Part shown: in pieces, positions 21,062-30,682 of the stretch
Layout of the letters: each line of letters starts with the position of its first letter
How positions within the stretch are numbered: the stretch's first letter is position 1
From: Mycolicibacterium rufum
GTDB taxonomy: Bacteria; Actinomycetota; Actinomycetes; Mycobacteriales; Mycobacteriaceae
Direction: 5' to 3'
Length of the DNA stretch: 64,000 nt
NCBI RefSeq assembly: GCF_022374875.2
Contig: NZ_CP092427.2
Location: forward strand, 496,001-560,000
Program-made: the position numbers and the translations under genes
Notes under the pieces: generated by a model
The model's input: only the letters and a program-made list of their open reading frames with translations
Told to the model about the DNA's origin: nothing
The model's database searches: none

Positions 21062-23758
21062 TCAGCTCCGGCCGATCTCTGCGCGCACCGCGGCCAGCGC
21101 GGCGTCGATACCCGCTGCACCCTGACCGGATCCCTGCGCGAGGTCCGCCTTGCCGCCGCCGCGGCCGTTCACCGCGGCGCCGAGCACCTTCACCAGGTCG
21201 TTGGCGCGCATGCCGAGGTCCTGCGCCGCGGGGTTGACGGCCACCACGTAGGGCACCGCGTCGTTCTCCCCCTCGGCGATCAGGGCCACTACGGCGGGCT
21301 CGCTGCCGAGCTTGCCGCGGATGTCGCCGACTAGCGACCGCAGGTCGCCCGCCGAGATCCCGCCGGCCATCCGCTGCGCCACGAGCCGGACCGCACCGAT
21401 GTGTTCCGCTCCGGCCACGGCGTTGACCGCGGCGGCCCGCGCACCGGCGAGCCGCAACCGGTCGAGTTCCTTCTCGGCGGCGCGCAACTTCTCCACCAGG
21501 GTGGCGACGCGGGCGGGGACCTCCTCCGAGGGCACCTTCAGCGACGACGCCAAGCCGGCCATCAGGGCGCGCTCCTTGGCGAGGTGGCGGAACGAGTCCA
21601 GCCCGACATAGGCCTCGACGCGCCGCACGCCAGACCCCACCGACGACTCACCGAGGATGGTGACAGGACCGATCTGCGCGGACCGGCCGACGTGCGTGCC
21701 GCCGCACAGTTCCAGGGAGAACGGGCCGCCGATCTCGACGACGCGGACTTCGTCCGGGTACGACTCGCCGAACATGGCCATCGCGCCCATCGCTTTGGCC
21801 TTCTCCAGTTTCTCGTGGAAGGTGTGCACCTCGAAGTCGGCTTGCACCGCCTCGTTGGTGACCTCCTCGACTTGAGCGCGCTGCTCATCGCTCAGCGCGC
21901 CCTGGAAGTTGAAGTCGAACCGGAGGTAGCCGGGGCGGTTCAGCGAACCGGCTTGAACGGCGTTGGGACCCAACACCTGTCGCAGCGCGGCGTGCACCAT
22001 GTGGGTGCCGGAGTGCCCCTGGGTGGCACCGTGGCGCCACCGGGGGTCGACGGCCGCGATGACGGTGTCGCCCTCGACGAACTCCCCGGACTCCACGTTG
22101 ATGCGGTGCGCCCACAGCGTTTTCGCGATCTTCTGCACGTCGGTGACCGCGGCCTTGGCCGTCTCGGACGCGCCGGTGCCCTGGATGGCGCCCTCGTCGG
22201 CGATCTGCCCGCCCGACTCGGCGTAGAACGGGCTGCGGTCCAGGATCAGCTCGACCCGCTCCTGCGTGCCCTCGCGGCCGGTGTGCGACACCACGGGCAC
22301 GCGTCGGCCGTCCACGAAGATGCCGAGAATGGTGGCCTCGGAGGTCAATTCGTCGAAGCCGGTGAACTCGGTGGGGCCGGCGTCGACGAGTTCACGGTAT
22401 GCGCTCAGGTCGGTGTGGGCCTGCTTGCGCGCGGCCGCGTCGGCCTTGGCCCGCTGACGCTGTTCGGCCATCAGGGTGCGGAAGCCCTCCTCGTCCACCC
22501 CGAGATCGGCCTCGGCGGCCATCTCCAGCGTGAGCTCGAGCGGGAAGCCGTAGGTGTCGTGCAGCGTGAACGCGTCCGACCCCGACAGCCGGGAGGCGCC
22601 GGACGCCTTGGTCGCCCGCGCCGCCTCGTCGAACAGCCGCGACCCCGAGGCGAGCGTGCGGTTGAACGCCGCCTCCTCGGCGATCGCGATGCGCGCGATG
22701 CGGTCGAAGTCGGACACCAGCTCCGGGTACGACGGTCCCGTCGCGTCACGCACGGTGGCCATCAGATCGGCCATGAACGGGTCGTCGACGCCGAGCAGCT
22801 TGGCCGCGCGCACGATACGGCGCAGCAGCCGGCGCAGCACATAGCCGCGGCCCTCGTTGCCGGGGCTGACGCCGTCGCCGATGATGATCGCCGCGGTGCG
22901 GCTGTGGTCGGCGATGATGCGGTAGCGCACGTCGTCAGCGTGATTACCCTGCCCGTAGCCACGCGGGGCGCGGGCGGCCATCAGGTCGATGGCGGGGCGC
23001 AGCAGATCGGTCTCGTAGACGTTGTCGACGCCCTGCAGCAGGCAGGCCACCCGCTCGACGCCCATACCGGTGTCGATGTTCTTGCGCGGCAGGGGGCCGA
23101 GGATCTCGAAGTTCTCCTTCGAGGTGCCCTCGCCGCGCTCGTTCTGCATGAACACGAGATTCCAGATCTCGATGTAGCGGTCCTCGTTGGCCTCGGGTCC
23201 GCCCTCGATGCCGTAGTCCGGCCCGCGGTCGTAGTAGATCTCCGAGGACGGGCCACACGGTCCCGGGATGCCCATCGACCAGTAGTTGTCGGCCATGCCG
23301 CGGCGCTGGATGCGGTCGAGCGGCAGCCCAGCCACCTCCTGCCAGTAACCGATCGCCTCATCATCGTCGAGATAGACCGTCGCCCAAAGCCTTTCGGGGT
23401 CGAAGCCGTAGCCACCCTGGTCGGTCGGGTTGGTCAGCAGCGTCCAGGCGAACTCGATGGCGCCCTTCTTGAAGTAGTCGCCGAAGCTGAAGTTGCCGGC
23501 CATCTGGAAGAAGGTGTTGTGCCGGGTGGTGATGCCGACCTCGTCGATGTCCGGGGTGCGGATGCACTTCTGGATGCTCACCGCGCGGTTCCACGGCGCG
23601 CTCCTGGCCCCGAGGAAGTAGGGGACGAACTGCACCATGCCGGCGTTGACGAACAGCAGGTTGGGGTCGTCGAGGATCACCGAGGCGCTGGGCACCTCCG
23701 TGTGTCCCGCCTTCACGAAATGATCAAGGAACCGCTTCCTGATCTCGTGTGTCTGCAC
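21062..23758 (-). CDS. alaS: Alanyl-tRNA synthetase
   Basis: Class II aminoacyl-tRNA synthetase of 898 residues charging tRNA-Ala. The catalytic domain starts with the conserved [10 protein letters not shown] and includes [14 protein letters not shown]. The editing domain has zinc ligands HSGTH (about residues 582-586) and CGGTH (about 684-688). A coiled coil and the C-Ala domain ([12 protein letters not shown]) complete it. Start GTG at 23758. The 88-base leader shows no T-box-like stem or other obvious leader structure. Confidence 0.98.
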   Translation of the reverse strand: MQTHEIRKRFLDHFVKAGHTEVPSASVILDDPNLLFVNAGMVQFVPYFLGARSAPWNRAVSIQKCIRTPDIDEVGITTRHNTFFQMAGNFSFGDYFKKGAIEFAWTLLTNPTDQGGYGFDPERLWATVYLDDDEAIGYWQEVAGLPLDRIQRRGMADNYWSMGIPGPCGPSSEIYYDRGPDYGIEGGPEANEDRYIEIWNLVFMQNERGEGTSKENFEILGPLPRKNIDTGMGVERVACLLQGVDNVYETDLLRPAIDLMAARAPRGYGQGNHADDVRYRIIADHSRTAAIIIGDGVSPGNEGRGYVLRRLLRRIVRAAKLLGVDDPFMADLMATVRDATGPSYPELVSDFDRIARIAIAEEAAFNRTLASGSRLFDEAARATKASGASRLSGSDAFTLHDTYGFPLELTLEMAAEADLGVDEEGFRTLMAEQRQRAKADAAARKQAHTDLSAYRELVDAGPTEFTGFDELTSEATILGIFVDGRRVPVVSHTGREGTQERVELILDRSPFYAESGGQIADEGAIQGTGASETAKAAVTDVQKIAKTLWAHRINVESGEFVEGDTVIAAVDPRWRHGATQGHSGTHMVHAALRQVLGPNAVQAGSLNRPGYLRFDFNFQGALSDEQRAQVEEVTNEAVQADFEVHTFHEKLEKAKAMGAMAMFGESYPDEVRVVEIGGPFSLELCGGTHVGRSAQIGPVTILGESSVGSGVRRVEAYVGLDSFRHLAKERALMAGLASSLKVPSEEVPARVATLVEKLRAAEKELDRLRLAGARAAAVNAVAGAEHIGAVRLVAQRMAGGISAGDLRSLVGDIRGKLGSEPAVVALIAEGENDAVPYVVAVNPAAQDLGMRANDLVKVLGAAVNGRGGGKADLAQGSGQGAAGIDAALAAVRAEIGRS

Positions 23759-23846
23759 GTCGTGGCTGTCCTTCGGGTCTGGTCAGCGGGGCCGATCGGC
23801 CGCCACCTGCGAATACTCGACCGCACCACAGTACCGGGCGTGGCTC

Positions 23847-24248
23847 TCAGCCCGACACGAAGCTCAATCGCACGGTGCGTCGCATGTTGTCCCTGTTCAG
23901 GTCCACCAGGACGATGCTCTGCCAGGTGCCCAGCAGCGGTTCGCCGCCCCCGATGGGCACCGTGACCGACGGAGAGACCAGTCCCGGGAGCACGTGGTCG
24001 GCCCCGTGCCCGGGAGAGCCGTGCGCGTGCCGGTAGCGGTCGTCGCGGGGCAGCAGCCGCTCCAGGGTGTCGATCAGATCGTCATCCGATCCCGCGCCGG
24101 TCTCGATGATCGCCACGCCTGCGGTGGCGTGCGGGACGAACACGTTGCACAGGCCGTCTCCCCGCGATGCGCAGAACTGGCGAACGTCGCCGGTCAGGTC
24201 GACGATCCGCCGTCGGGCGGTGTCCACCTCGAGCACTTCGGTGTCCAT
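23847..24248 (-). CDS. YjbQ/UPF0047 family protein
   Basis: Small beta-barrel protein of 133 residues, corresponding to Rv2556c upstream of alaS. Conserved histidines and acids sit in VFVPHATAGVAIIE and SPGHGADHVLPGLVSPS, and GEPLLGTWQSIVLVDL closes the fold. Some members show thiamine-phosphate synthase side activity, so the biological role remains uncertain. ATG at 24248, 97 bases from the divergent GlsB-like start. Confidence 0.9.
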   Translation of the reverse strand: MDTEVLEVDTARRRIVDLTGDVRQFCASRGDGLCNVFVPHATAGVAIIETGAGSDDDLIDTLERLLPRDDRYRHAHGSPGHGADHVLPGLVSPSVTVPIGGGEPLLGTWQSIVLVDLNRDNMRRTVRLSFVSG

Positions 24249-24288
24249 GGCGACGAGCCTACGGACGCCCGCACTGATTGACGCGGGC

Positions 24289-24313
24289 GTTTATTGGCGA
24301 GGGGCCAAGGGTA
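24289..24313 (+). promoter_or_regulatory. Candidate SigF-type promoter
   Basis: GTTT (24289-24292), 16 bases, then GGGTA (24309-24313). This matches the mycobacterial SigF consensus GGTTT-N15-17-GGGTA except for one -35 base. It lies 33 bases before the ATG of a stress-type membrane protein with its own GGAGG site. Confidence 0.55.
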
Positions 24314-24345
24314 TGTCAGCCGCAGCCGCACACCTTGGAGGAACA

Positions 24346-24660
24346 ATGACCATCACCGGCATCATCACCGCAATTCTCATCGGCATCGTGGTCGGCGTGC
24401 TCGGCCGGCTCGTCCTTCCGGGTAAGCAACCCATCGGGATGTTGCTCACCATTCTGGTCGGCATCGTGTCGGCCTTCATCGGCACGGCGATCGCCCGCGC
24501 CATCGGCATTCCGACCGCCACCAACGGGATCGACTGGGGCGAACTGCTCGTCCAGGTCGTCGTGGCCGCGCTCGGCGTGGCCCTGGTGGCCTCCCTCATG
24601 GGCCGGCGGCGCAGCCGCGGCCTGATGGGCGGCGGCCGCCGATCCGGAATTCTGCGCTGA
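24346..24660 (+). CDS. GlsB/YeaQ/YmgE-family stress membrane protein
   Basis: Small inner-membrane protein of 104 residues with three glycine-rich helices (about 3-20, 28-48, 62-82) and a short basic C-terminus. The start ITGIITAILIGIVVGVLGRL and the KQPIGMLLTILVGIVSAFIG segment are typical of the transglycosylase-associated/GlsB family induced by general stress. ATG at 24346 has GGAGGAAC directly upstream; a longer frame with upstream starts would cover the SigF-type promoter and is rejected. Confidence 0.85.
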   Translation: MTITGIITAILIGIVVGVLGRLVLPGKQPIGMLLTILVGIVSAFIGTAIARAIGIPTATNGIDWGELLVQVVVAALGVALVASLMGRRRSRGLMGGGRRSGILR

Positions 24661-24678
24661 CGCGCCGAATCCGTCCGT

Positions 24679-24716
24679 GGTGATCCCGGCTGGGCCCCCG
24701 ACCAGTCGGGATCACC
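24679..24716. terminator. Hairpin between convergent genes
   Basis: Perfect 10-base inverted repeat GGTGATCCCG (24679-24688) and CGGGATCACC (24707-24716), extended inside by CTGG/CCAG, lies in the 72-base gap between the GlsB-like and SRPBCC genes. There is no T-run, as is common in mycobacteria. It could end both transcripts. Confidence 0.6.
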
Positions 24717-24732
24717 CCCGTCTTCAGGCAGT

Positions 24733-25206
24733 TCAGCGGCCCGACAGCAGCGCGTCGAGTTTCTCGTAACCCTCGGTCATGCCACCCTCCATCCCCGACG
24801 ACAGCAGCGCGTCGCGGGCGTCGGTATTCGGACAGATCGATCGCCCCCGCAGTCGCGACCGGCCGTCGCCGAGGTCGTCGAACCACAGGTACTCCAGGTT
24901 GACCATGTCCGGGGCGCCCTCGAATTCGAAGGTCTGCAGGATGAATTCGTTGTCGCGCACGGTGTGGAACGTGCCGTTGAACGCGAACGCCCCATGGTCG
25001 GTGCGGTGCACGTAGCGGTATCCGCCGTGGTCACGGAAGTCCCACTCGGTCACGTCCATCTGCAGCCCGTGTGGGCCCAGCCAGCGGGCGAGCAGGTCCG
25101 GGTCGGCATGCGCCCGGAACAACGCGGCGACGGGCGCGTCGAACTCGCGGGTGAACTCCATGGCCAGGGTGTCGACCGGAGCGGTCAGCTCCAGGGCGTT
25201 GGTCAT
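24733..25206 (-). CDS. SRPBCC/AHSA1-like protein
   Basis: Lipid- or ligand-binding START-like fold of 157 residues. FTREFDAPVAALFRAHADPD at the N-terminus, ARWLGPHG and the C-terminal GMEGGMTEGYEKLDALL are typical of the activator-of-Hsp90-ATPase-like (AHSA1) family. Its ATG overlaps the stop of the ArsR-type regulator by four bases, the common ArsR-SRPBCC arrangement. Ligand unknown. Confidence 0.88.
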   Translation of the reverse strand: MTNALELTAPVDTLAMEFTREFDAPVAALFRAHADPDLLARWLGPHGLQMDVTEWDFRDHGGYRYVHRTDHGAFAFNGTFHTVRDNEFILQTFEFEGAPDMVNLEYLWFDDLGDGRSRLRGRSICPNTDARDALLSSGMEGGMTEGYEKLDALLSGR

Positions 25207-25538
25207 CGTGGCGGTCCTTTCTCCTCGGTGGCCAGCAGGGCGTCCAGCCGGCGGTAGTCGCGTTCGGCGTCCAGGCGGTACCGGTCGATCCAGGCCGTCA
25301 CCGCCTCCAGCGCGGCCGCGTCCAGGTGCACCGGCCGGCGCTGGGCATCGCGGGTCCGGGTCACCAGCCCCGCCTGCTCGAGCACCTGGATGTGCTTGGA
25401 GACAGCCTGTTTCGTGATGGCGAACGGCTCAGCCAGTTCATTGACCGTCGCCGGGCCCCGGGACAGCCGCGCCACCAGGGCGCGCCGCACCGGGTCCGCG
25501 AGGGCCATGAACGCACGGTCCAGCGTCGCCTCGTCCAT
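25203..25538 (-). CDS. ArsR-family transcriptional repressor
   Basis: Winged-helix regulator of 111 residues. ALADPVRRALVARLSRGPATV opens the fold and ITKQAVSKHIQVLEQAGLV is the recognition helix; the DAERDYRRLDALL C-terminus is typical of members paired with SRPBCC proteins. No metal-binding ELCVCDL motif, so metal sensing is unlikely. ATG at 25538 with GGGGAGGG two bases upstream is preferred to a TTG at 25550 that lies inside that ribosome binding site. An inverted repeat upstream is the probable self-operator. Confidence 0.9.
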   Translation of the reverse strand: MDEATLDRAFMALADPVRRALVARLSRGPATVNELAEPFAITKQAVSKHIQVLEQAGLVTRTRDAQRRPVHLDAAALEAVTAWIDRYRLDAERDYRRLDALLATEEKGPPR

Positions 25539-25552
25539 CTCCCTCCCCAATG

Positions 25553-25586
25553 ATCAACCTTTCTTTTGATCAATCATTTGGTTGAT
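25553..25586 (-). promoter_or_regulatory. Probable ArsR operator
   Basis: A perfect inverted repeat ATCAACC (25553-25559) and GGTTGAT (25580-25586) is separated by 20 bases that contain the palindrome TTGATCAA (25566-25573). The stretch is strikingly AT-rich against its surroundings and lies 15 bases before the ArsR ATG. Confidence 0.6.
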
Positions 25587-25627
25587 TAAAACGGTAAACG
25601 GCGCCGGCAGACGTGTCAAGACCGGAC

Positions 25628-26959
25628 TCAGCGCCTGCGCCGGATGATCGCCCGCAGCTTCTCCACCCGGGTCGCGATCTCGCGTTCGGCGCCGTGGGTG
25701 GTCGGCCGGTAATAGTCGACGCCGACCACCTCGTCGGGTGGATATTGCTGCGCCACAACGCCGTCCGGGTCGTCGTGGGCATACCTGTAGCCGACCGCGT
25801 TGCCCAGTTTCTGCGCGCCCGAGTAGTGCCCGTCGCGCAGATGGGCCGGCACCAGGCCGGCCTTGCCCGCACGGATGTCGGCCATCGCCGCGCCGAGCGC
25901 GGTGGTGACGGCGTTCGACTTCGGTGCGGTGGCCAGGTGCACGGTGGCGTGCGCCAGCGTCAACTGCGCTTCCGGCATGCCGATCAACTGGACGGTCTGC
26001 GCGGCGGCCACCGCCGTCGGCAGTGCGGTCGGATCAGCCATGCCGATGTCCTCACTGGCGAGGATCACCAATCGACGCGCGATGAACCGCGGGTCCTCCC
26101 CCGCGACGAGCATCCGGGCCAGATAGTGCAGAGCCGCGTCGACGTCGGAACCCCGCACCGACTTGATGAACGCGCTGACGACGTCGTAGTGCTGGTCGCC
26201 GTCGCGGTCGTAGCGCACCGCCGCCTTGTCCAAAGACTGCTCGATCACCTCGACGGTGATGTCCCCCGACTCCGCCGCCACCTCGAGCGCGGTCAGTGCC
26301 CGCCGGGCGTCGCCGGCCGACAGTTGCACCAGCAGGTCGAGCGCCTCGTCGGTGATCGGCACCCGTCCGGCCAGCCCACGGTCGTCGTCGAGGGCACGCC
26401 GGATCACCGTGGCGACGTCGTCCGGGGTCAGCGGCTGCAGCTGCAGGATCAGGGAGCGGCTCAGCAGCGGTGCGACGACCGAGAACGACGGATTCTCGGT
26501 GGTGGCCGCGACCAGCAGCACCACCCGGTTCTCCACGGCGGCCAACAGCGCGTCCTGCTGGGTCTTGGAGAACCGGTGCACCTCGTCGATGAACAGCACG
26601 GTCTGCTCACCCCGGCGCAGCAGCGCGACGCGGGCCTCCTCGATGACCGCGCGCACCTCCTTCACGCCGGCCGACAACGCGGAAAGCGCCTCGAACCGGC
26701 GGCCGGTCGCGTTCGAGATCAACGACGCGAGCGTCGTCTTCCCGGTGCCGGGCGGCCCGTAGAGGATCACCGATGCGGCCCCCGAGCCCTCCACCAGGCG
26801 CCGCAGCGGCGAGTTCCCGGTGAGCAGATGCTGCTGGCCGACGACCTCGTCGAGCGAGGCGGGCCGCATCCGCACAGCCAGCGGCACCGACGCCCCCACC
26901 GGAGTCGCCGCGGCGGACCCGGCCGTCTCGCCGGGCACGTCGAACAGGCTGTCGGACAC
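25628..26959 (-). CDS. rarA: Replication-associated AAA+ ATPase RarA/MgsA
   Basis: AAA+ protein of 443 residues related to clamp loaders and RuvB, acting at stalled forks; corresponds to Rv2559c. Walker [13 protein letters not shown], Walker [11 protein letters not shown], sensor 1 [11 protein letters not shown] and the arginine finger in LLSRSLI are intact, and the C-terminal tetramerisation domain contains [15 protein letters not shown]. Start GTG at 26959, nine bases after the DUF3097 gene, so the two are probably cotranscribed. Confidence 0.95.
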   Translation of the reverse strand: MSDSLFDVPGETAGSAAATPVGASVPLAVRMRPASLDEVVGQQHLLTGNSPLRRLVEGSGAASVILYGPPGTGKTTLASLISNATGRRFEALSALSAGVKEVRAVIEEARVALLRRGEQTVLFIDEVHRFSKTQQDALLAAVENRVVLLVAATTENPSFSVVAPLLSRSLILQLQPLTPDDVATVIRRALDDDRGLAGRVPITDEALDLLVQLSAGDARRALTALEVAAESGDITVEVIEQSLDKAAVRYDRDGDQHYDVVSAFIKSVRGSDVDAALHYLARMLVAGEDPRFIARRLVILASEDIGMADPTALPTAVAAAQTVQLIGMPEAQLTLAHATVHLATAPKSNAVTTALGAAMADIRAGKAGLVPAHLRDGHYSGAQKLGNAVGYRYAHDDPDGVVAQQYPPDEVVGVDYYRPTTHGAEREIATRVEKLRAIIRRRR

Positions 26960-26968
26960 GCTCCCTGC

Positions 26969-27802
26969 TTACACGGGAGCGGTGACGAAGTCGATCAGCT
27001 CCTCCACCCGGCCGATCAGCTCGGGTTCGAGGTCGGTCCAGTCCCGCACCCGGCCGCGGATCCTCTGCCACGCCGCGGCGATGTCCGCCTGGTCGCGATG
27101 CCGCCAGCCCAGTGCCTCGCAGACGCCGTGTTTCCAGTCCTGACCCTTGGGCACCACCGGCCAGGCCGGGATGCCCAGCCGCACCGGTTTGACGGCCTCC
27201 CAGATGTCGATGAACGGATGGCCCACCACCAGCGTGTGCTCGCCGCCGGGGCCCTGGCGCACCCGTTCGGCGATGCGGGCCTCCTTCGAGCCGGCCACCA
27301 GGTGGTCGACGAGGACGCCGAGGCGCCTGCCGGGCCCGGGCCGGAAGTCGGCGACGATCGCGGCCAGGTCGTCGATGCCGCCCAGGTATTCGACCACCAC
27401 GCCTTCGAGACGCAGGTCTTCGCCCCACACCTGCTCGACGAGTTCGGCGTCGTGGCGGCCCTCGACGTAGATGCGGCTGGCCAGTGCGACTTTGGCGCGC
27501 GCCCCGGCGACCGCCACGGAGCCGGACGCGGTGCGGGTCGGCGCGGTCGGGGCCGCCTTCTTCGGGGCGGTCAGGATGACGGGCTTGCCGTCGATCAGGT
27601 AGCCCGGTCCCACCGGGAACGGTTTGGTACGGCCGTGCCGATCTTCGAGCTGCATCCGGCCGTACTCGACGCGCACCACCGCGCCGACGAACCCGGTCTG
27701 CGCATCCTCGACGACCATGCCGATCTCGATCGGCATCTCGGTGGAGCGGGGCTGGCGGTGGGGGTTACTGGACAGGATGTCGGCGCCATAGCGATCAGCC
27801 AC
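26969..27802 (-). CDS. DUF3097 protein
   Basis: Actinobacterial protein of 277 residues recognised as DUF3097. It has an N-terminal strand-rich region (IEIGMVVEDAQTGFVGAVV), then ASRIYVEGRHDAELVEQVWG, which resembles a TOPRIM-type EGxxD metal motif (VEGRHD), and HTLVVGHPFIDIWEAVKP. The link to nucleic acid metabolism is suggested by that motif and by coupling to rarA; it is not established. GTG at 27802 follows a TACGAT -10 element by seven bases. Confidence 0.8.
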   Translation of the reverse strand: MADRYGADILSSNPHRQPRSTEMPIEIGMVVEDAQTGFVGAVVRVEYGRMQLEDRHGRTKPFPVGPGYLIDGKPVILTAPKKAAPTAPTRTASGSVAVAGARAKVALASRIYVEGRHDAELVEQVWGEDLRLEGVVVEYLGGIDDLAAIVADFRPGPGRRLGVLVDHLVAGSKEARIAERVRQGPGGEHTLVVGHPFIDIWEAVKPVRLGIPAWPVVPKGQDWKHGVCEALGWRHRDQADIAAAWQRIRGRVRDWTDLEPELIGRVEELIDFVTAPV

Positions 27803-27809
27803 GCCGGTG

Positions 27810-27815
27810 ATCGTA
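27810..27815 (-). promoter_or_regulatory. -10 element for DUF3097-rarA
   Basis: TACGAT on the minus strand, seven bases before the GTG at 27802, with no ribosome binding site; consistent with a leaderless transcript for the DUF3097-rarA pair. Confidence 0.4.
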
Positions 27816-27895
27816 GGGACTGGCGGAGCCGGGACGGCTGACCGCACCCCCGCGTGTTGCCGTCCGCGCGGCACAGCGGGTGCGACGATCGGACG

Positions 27896-28681
27896 GTGAG
27901 AGACCTCAGCCGCTACGGATCGTGCGCCGTGATCGCCGGCGGGTCCGAGGGAGTCGGCGCCGAGTTCGCGGCGCTACTCGCCGCCGCGGGCATCGACCTG
28001 GTGCTGGTCGCCCGCCGTCCCGGGCCGCTCGAGACCACCGCCGCGCGCTGCCGCGCCCACGGCGTCGACGTGCAGACGGTGACGGCCGACCTGACCGCCG
28101 GCGCCGGCGCGGTGATCGCCGCGACCGGCGACCGGGAGATCGGTCTGCTGATCTACAACGCGGGTGCCAACACCTGCAGCGAGGAGTTCCTCGACGGCGA
28201 CCTCGACGCGTTCGGCCGGGTCGTCGACCTGAACGTCACCACGATGATGGCCCTGGTCCAGCACTACGCGCGGCCGATGCGCGAGCGTCGCCGCGGCGGC
28301 ATCCTGCTCGTGGGCTCCATGGCCGGCTACCTCGGCTCCACCCGACACACGGTCTACGGCGGGGTAAAGGCCTTCGGCCGGATCTTCGCCGAGGGGCTGT
28401 GGCTGGAACTGCGCGACCACGGCGTCGACGTGTGCGAGTTGGTACTCGGGGTCACCCGCACGCCCGCGATGGAGCGCGTCGGCCTGAACTTCGACGTGCC
28501 CGGCATGAAGGTGGCCGAACCGGCCGACGTGGCCGCCGAGGGGCTGGACCGGTTGGCGCACGGACCGGTGCACATCGCGGGCGGGAACCAGGACGATGTT
28601 GCCCGGCGCAACGATCCCGACCGCGCCGCGGTGGTCCTCGGCGCGCACCGCTTCCTGCAGAAGCTGATGGGTGGGCGTTAA
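27896..28681 (+). CDS. Short-chain dehydrogenase/reductase
   Basis: NAD(P)-dependent oxidoreductase of 261 residues. The cofactor loop is AGGSEGVGAEFA rather than the classical TGxxxGxG; catalytic Ser is in LLVGSMAGYLG and the YxxxK pair in TVYGGVKAFG; NAG is seen in IYNAGANT. Substrate unknown. The GTG at 27896 fits the family N-terminus; a GTG at 27854 would add 14 residues. It is divergent from DUF3097 and overlaps the convergent peptidase gene by four bases. Confidence 0.82.
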   Translation: MRDLSRYGSCAVIAGGSEGVGAEFAALLAAAGIDLVLVARRPGPLETTAARCRAHGVDVQTVTADLTAGAGAVIAATGDREIGLLIYNAGANTCSEEFLDGDLDAFGRVVDLNVTTMMALVQHYARPMRERRRGGILLVGSMAGYLGSTRHTVYGGVKAFGRIFAEGLWLELRDHGVDVCELVLGVTRTPAMERVGLNFDVPGMKVAEPADVAAEGLDRLAHGPVHIAGGNQDDVARRNDPDRAAVVLGAHRFLQKLMGGR

Positions 28682-29763
28682 TCCAGCTGCTGGGACTGCT
28701 CGCCGACGGGCGCACCGACCTCGGCGAGCTTGGCCGGGTTCGAGGTGACCTCGTCGATGACGGTGTGGATGAAGCGCATCTTCTCCAGCACGGCGGGCGG
28801 CAGCACGAACGGGTACAGGTCCTCCTTGCCCATCGACCGGTTCACCATGTTCAGCGACCACGCCAGCGGCAGCCACATCTCGATCATCGTGTCGAAACTG
28901 CTGGGGCCCAACACCCGTCGCTCGAGGGTGGCGGCGGCCGGCGCCATACCGAACGCCGCGGCCGTGTCGAGGGTGTCCCGGATGTGCAGGTAGTGGGCGA
29001 AGGTCTCGGCCCAGTCCTCGGCGGGATGCATGGTGGCATAGGACGACACGTAGTCGTTCTCCCAACCGGCCGGGGCGCCCTCGCTGTAGTGGCGGTCCAG
29101 CGCCGCCTGGTAGTCGGCCTCGGGATCACCGAACAGGTCGTGGTAGCGCTGCAGATAGTCCGGCGACGTGCCGATCAGCCGGTACTGGTAGTAATGCCCG
29201 ATCTCGTGACGGAAGTGCCCCAGCAGCGTCCGGTACGGCTCGTCCATCGAGATCCGAAGTTGCTCCCGGTGCACGTCGTCGCCCTCGGCCAGATCCAACG
29301 TGATCACGCCGTTCTGATGGCCGGTGAACACCTTCTCGAACTGGCTCGACAGCAGGTCGAACGCCAGCCCGAAATCGGGATCCTCGTCGCGGCCCACGAT
29401 GGGCAGCTTCAGTTCGTGCAGTTCGGCGATCAGCCGCCGCTTGGCCTTCTCCGCCGCGGCGAACGCCGCCAGCGCGATCGTGTCGGCGTCGTTGGGCCGC
29501 GTGCGGGTCAGCGCGCACGACACGCACAGCTTGGCCACCGGCCCCTTCTCCACCAGCCAATTGCATTCGGCCAGATGCAGATTGGCGCACAACTGATAGC
29601 GGCTCTCGTCGACGGCCCCCGCGTGCTCGCTGTGCTCGGGAGGGACGATCACCAGCAGCGCCATGTCATCGAGCGAAAATCCCAGCGAGCTGCCGCAATT
29701 CAGGCACACCGAGTTCTCGAACGCCAGTCGCTGGCCACAGTTGGGGCACGTGAAGTCACGCAC
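28678..29763 (-). CDS. Zinc-ribbon metallopeptidase (Rv2568c-like)
   Basis: Putative zinc peptidase of 361 residues. An N-terminal zinc ribbon (CPNCGQ and CLNCGSS) is followed by a zincin domain with HEIGHYYQY (HExxH, about residue 185). DWAETFAHYLHI downstream may supply the third ligand. No signal peptide. The GTG at 29763 follows a GGAGGAG site and overlaps the transglutaminase stop by eight bases; ATG at 29781 is an alternative. It is last of a four-gene operon with peptide-modifying enzymes, suggesting a processing role (inference). Confidence 0.85.
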   Translation of the reverse strand: MRDFTCPNCGQRLAFENSVCLNCGSSLGFSLDDMALLVIVPPEHSEHAGAVDESRYQLCANLHLAECNWLVEKGPVAKLCVSCALTRTRPNDADTIALAAFAAAEKAKRRLIAELHELKLPIVGRDEDPDFGLAFDLLSSQFEKVFTGHQNGVITLDLAEGDDVHREQLRISMDEPYRTLLGHFRHEIGHYYQYRLIGTSPDYLQRYHDLFGDPEADYQAALDRHYSEGAPAGWENDYVSSYATMHPAEDWAETFAHYLHIRDTLDTAAAFGMAPAAATLERRVLGPSSFDTMIEMWLPLAWSLNMVNRSMGKEDLYPFVLPPAVLEKMRFIHTVIDEVTSNPAKLAEVGAPVGEQSQQLD

Positions 29764-30682
29764 GCAGGACTCCTCCTTCATAGGGCGCGACGTCGACGGA
29801 GACGTCGATGACGCTGCGGTCCGAGTCGGTGTAGATGATGCCGCGCAGCGGCGGGACGTCGGCGTAGTCACGGCCGAATCCCACTGTCACGTAGCGTTCG
29901 TCGACCATCTGGTCGTTGGTCGGGTCCAGGCCCAGCCACACGTCCTTCGGCGTCCACACCGACGCCCAGGCGTGCGTCGCGTCGACGCCCACCATGCGCT
30001 CCCTTCCCGGCGGCGGATCAGTGGCCAGGTACCCGGACACGTAACTCGCCGCCAGACCGTTCGCGCGCAGACAGGCGATCGCGAGCCTCGCGAAGTCCTG
30101 ACATACCCCTTCGCGCGCAGCCAAAACCTCACTCACCTGGGTGGACACAGTGGTCGACCCCGAGCGGTAGGTGAAATCGCGGTGGATGCGTGCGTTCAGG
30201 TCGCGCAACACGTCGATCAGCGGCCGGCCCGGGGTGAACGTCGGCGCGGCGTAGTCACGCACCGCCTCGGTGATCTCGGGCGGCGCCAGGTCGAGGGTGA
30301 ACTCGCACGCCAGGGCGCCGTCGGGACCGACGGGCCGGGCGATCTCCCAGGGCGCGGCGGCCGAGGCGACCTGGTAGAAGTCCGGCGGCGGCGGATCGAC
30401 CTCGACGATCGACCGACTGGTGACGCTCAGCCTGCGGTGCGGCCGCGTGACGTGGAAGTAGGAGCTCAGGTTGCCGTACCCGTCGCGGCTGGTGGAGCTG
30501 TCGGCGGCCTCCGGGTCGAGCACCAGCTCGTGGAACAGGCAGCGCTGCCGTGTCGAGTCGCGGGGGGTGAGGAAGCCCCGTCCGTAGGAGCTGGTGACGA
30601 CGTCGGAGTAGCGGTAGACGGTGCGGTGGGTGATCTCGTAGCGGCGCGTCACCGTCGTCGGTTCGCTCGCACGCTCGCTCAC
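29756..30682 (-). CDS. Transglutaminase-like protein (Rv2569c-like)
   Basis: Cysteine-protease-fold enzyme of 308 residues: an N-terminal bacterial transglutaminase domain (YEITHRTVYRYSD) and a catalytic core with Cys in REGVCQDFARLAIAC, His in DATHAWASVW and Asp in GLDPTND. Such enzymes hydrolyse or exchange amide bonds. GTG at 30682 overlaps the preceding stop by four bases (GTGA). No signal peptide, so cytoplasmic. It belongs to the ATP-grasp/alpha-E operon. Confidence 0.88.
   Translation of the reverse strand: MSERASEPTTVTRRYEITHRTVYRYSDVVTSSYGRGFLTPRDSTRQRCLFHELVLDPEAADSSTSRDGYGNLSSYFHVTRPHRRLSVTSRSIVEVDPPPPDFYQVASAAAPWEIARPVGPDGALACEFTLDLAPPEITEAVRDYAAPTFTPGRPLIDVLRDLNARIHRDFTYRSGSTTVSTQVSEVLAAREGVCQDFARLAIACLRANGLAASYVSGYLATDPPPGRERMVGVDATHAWASVWTPKDVWLGLDPTNDQMVDERYVTVGFGRDYADVPPLRGIIYTDSDRSVIDVSVDVAPYEGGVLRA

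Noticed and set aside
23759..23846. T-box or other leader for alaS
   Set aside because: The 88-base leader has no T-box sequence and no convincing stem-loop.
21401..23965. 854-residue plus-strand open frame
   Set aside because: Shadow of alaS on the opposite strand; low-complexity Arg/Gly/Val composition and no domain.
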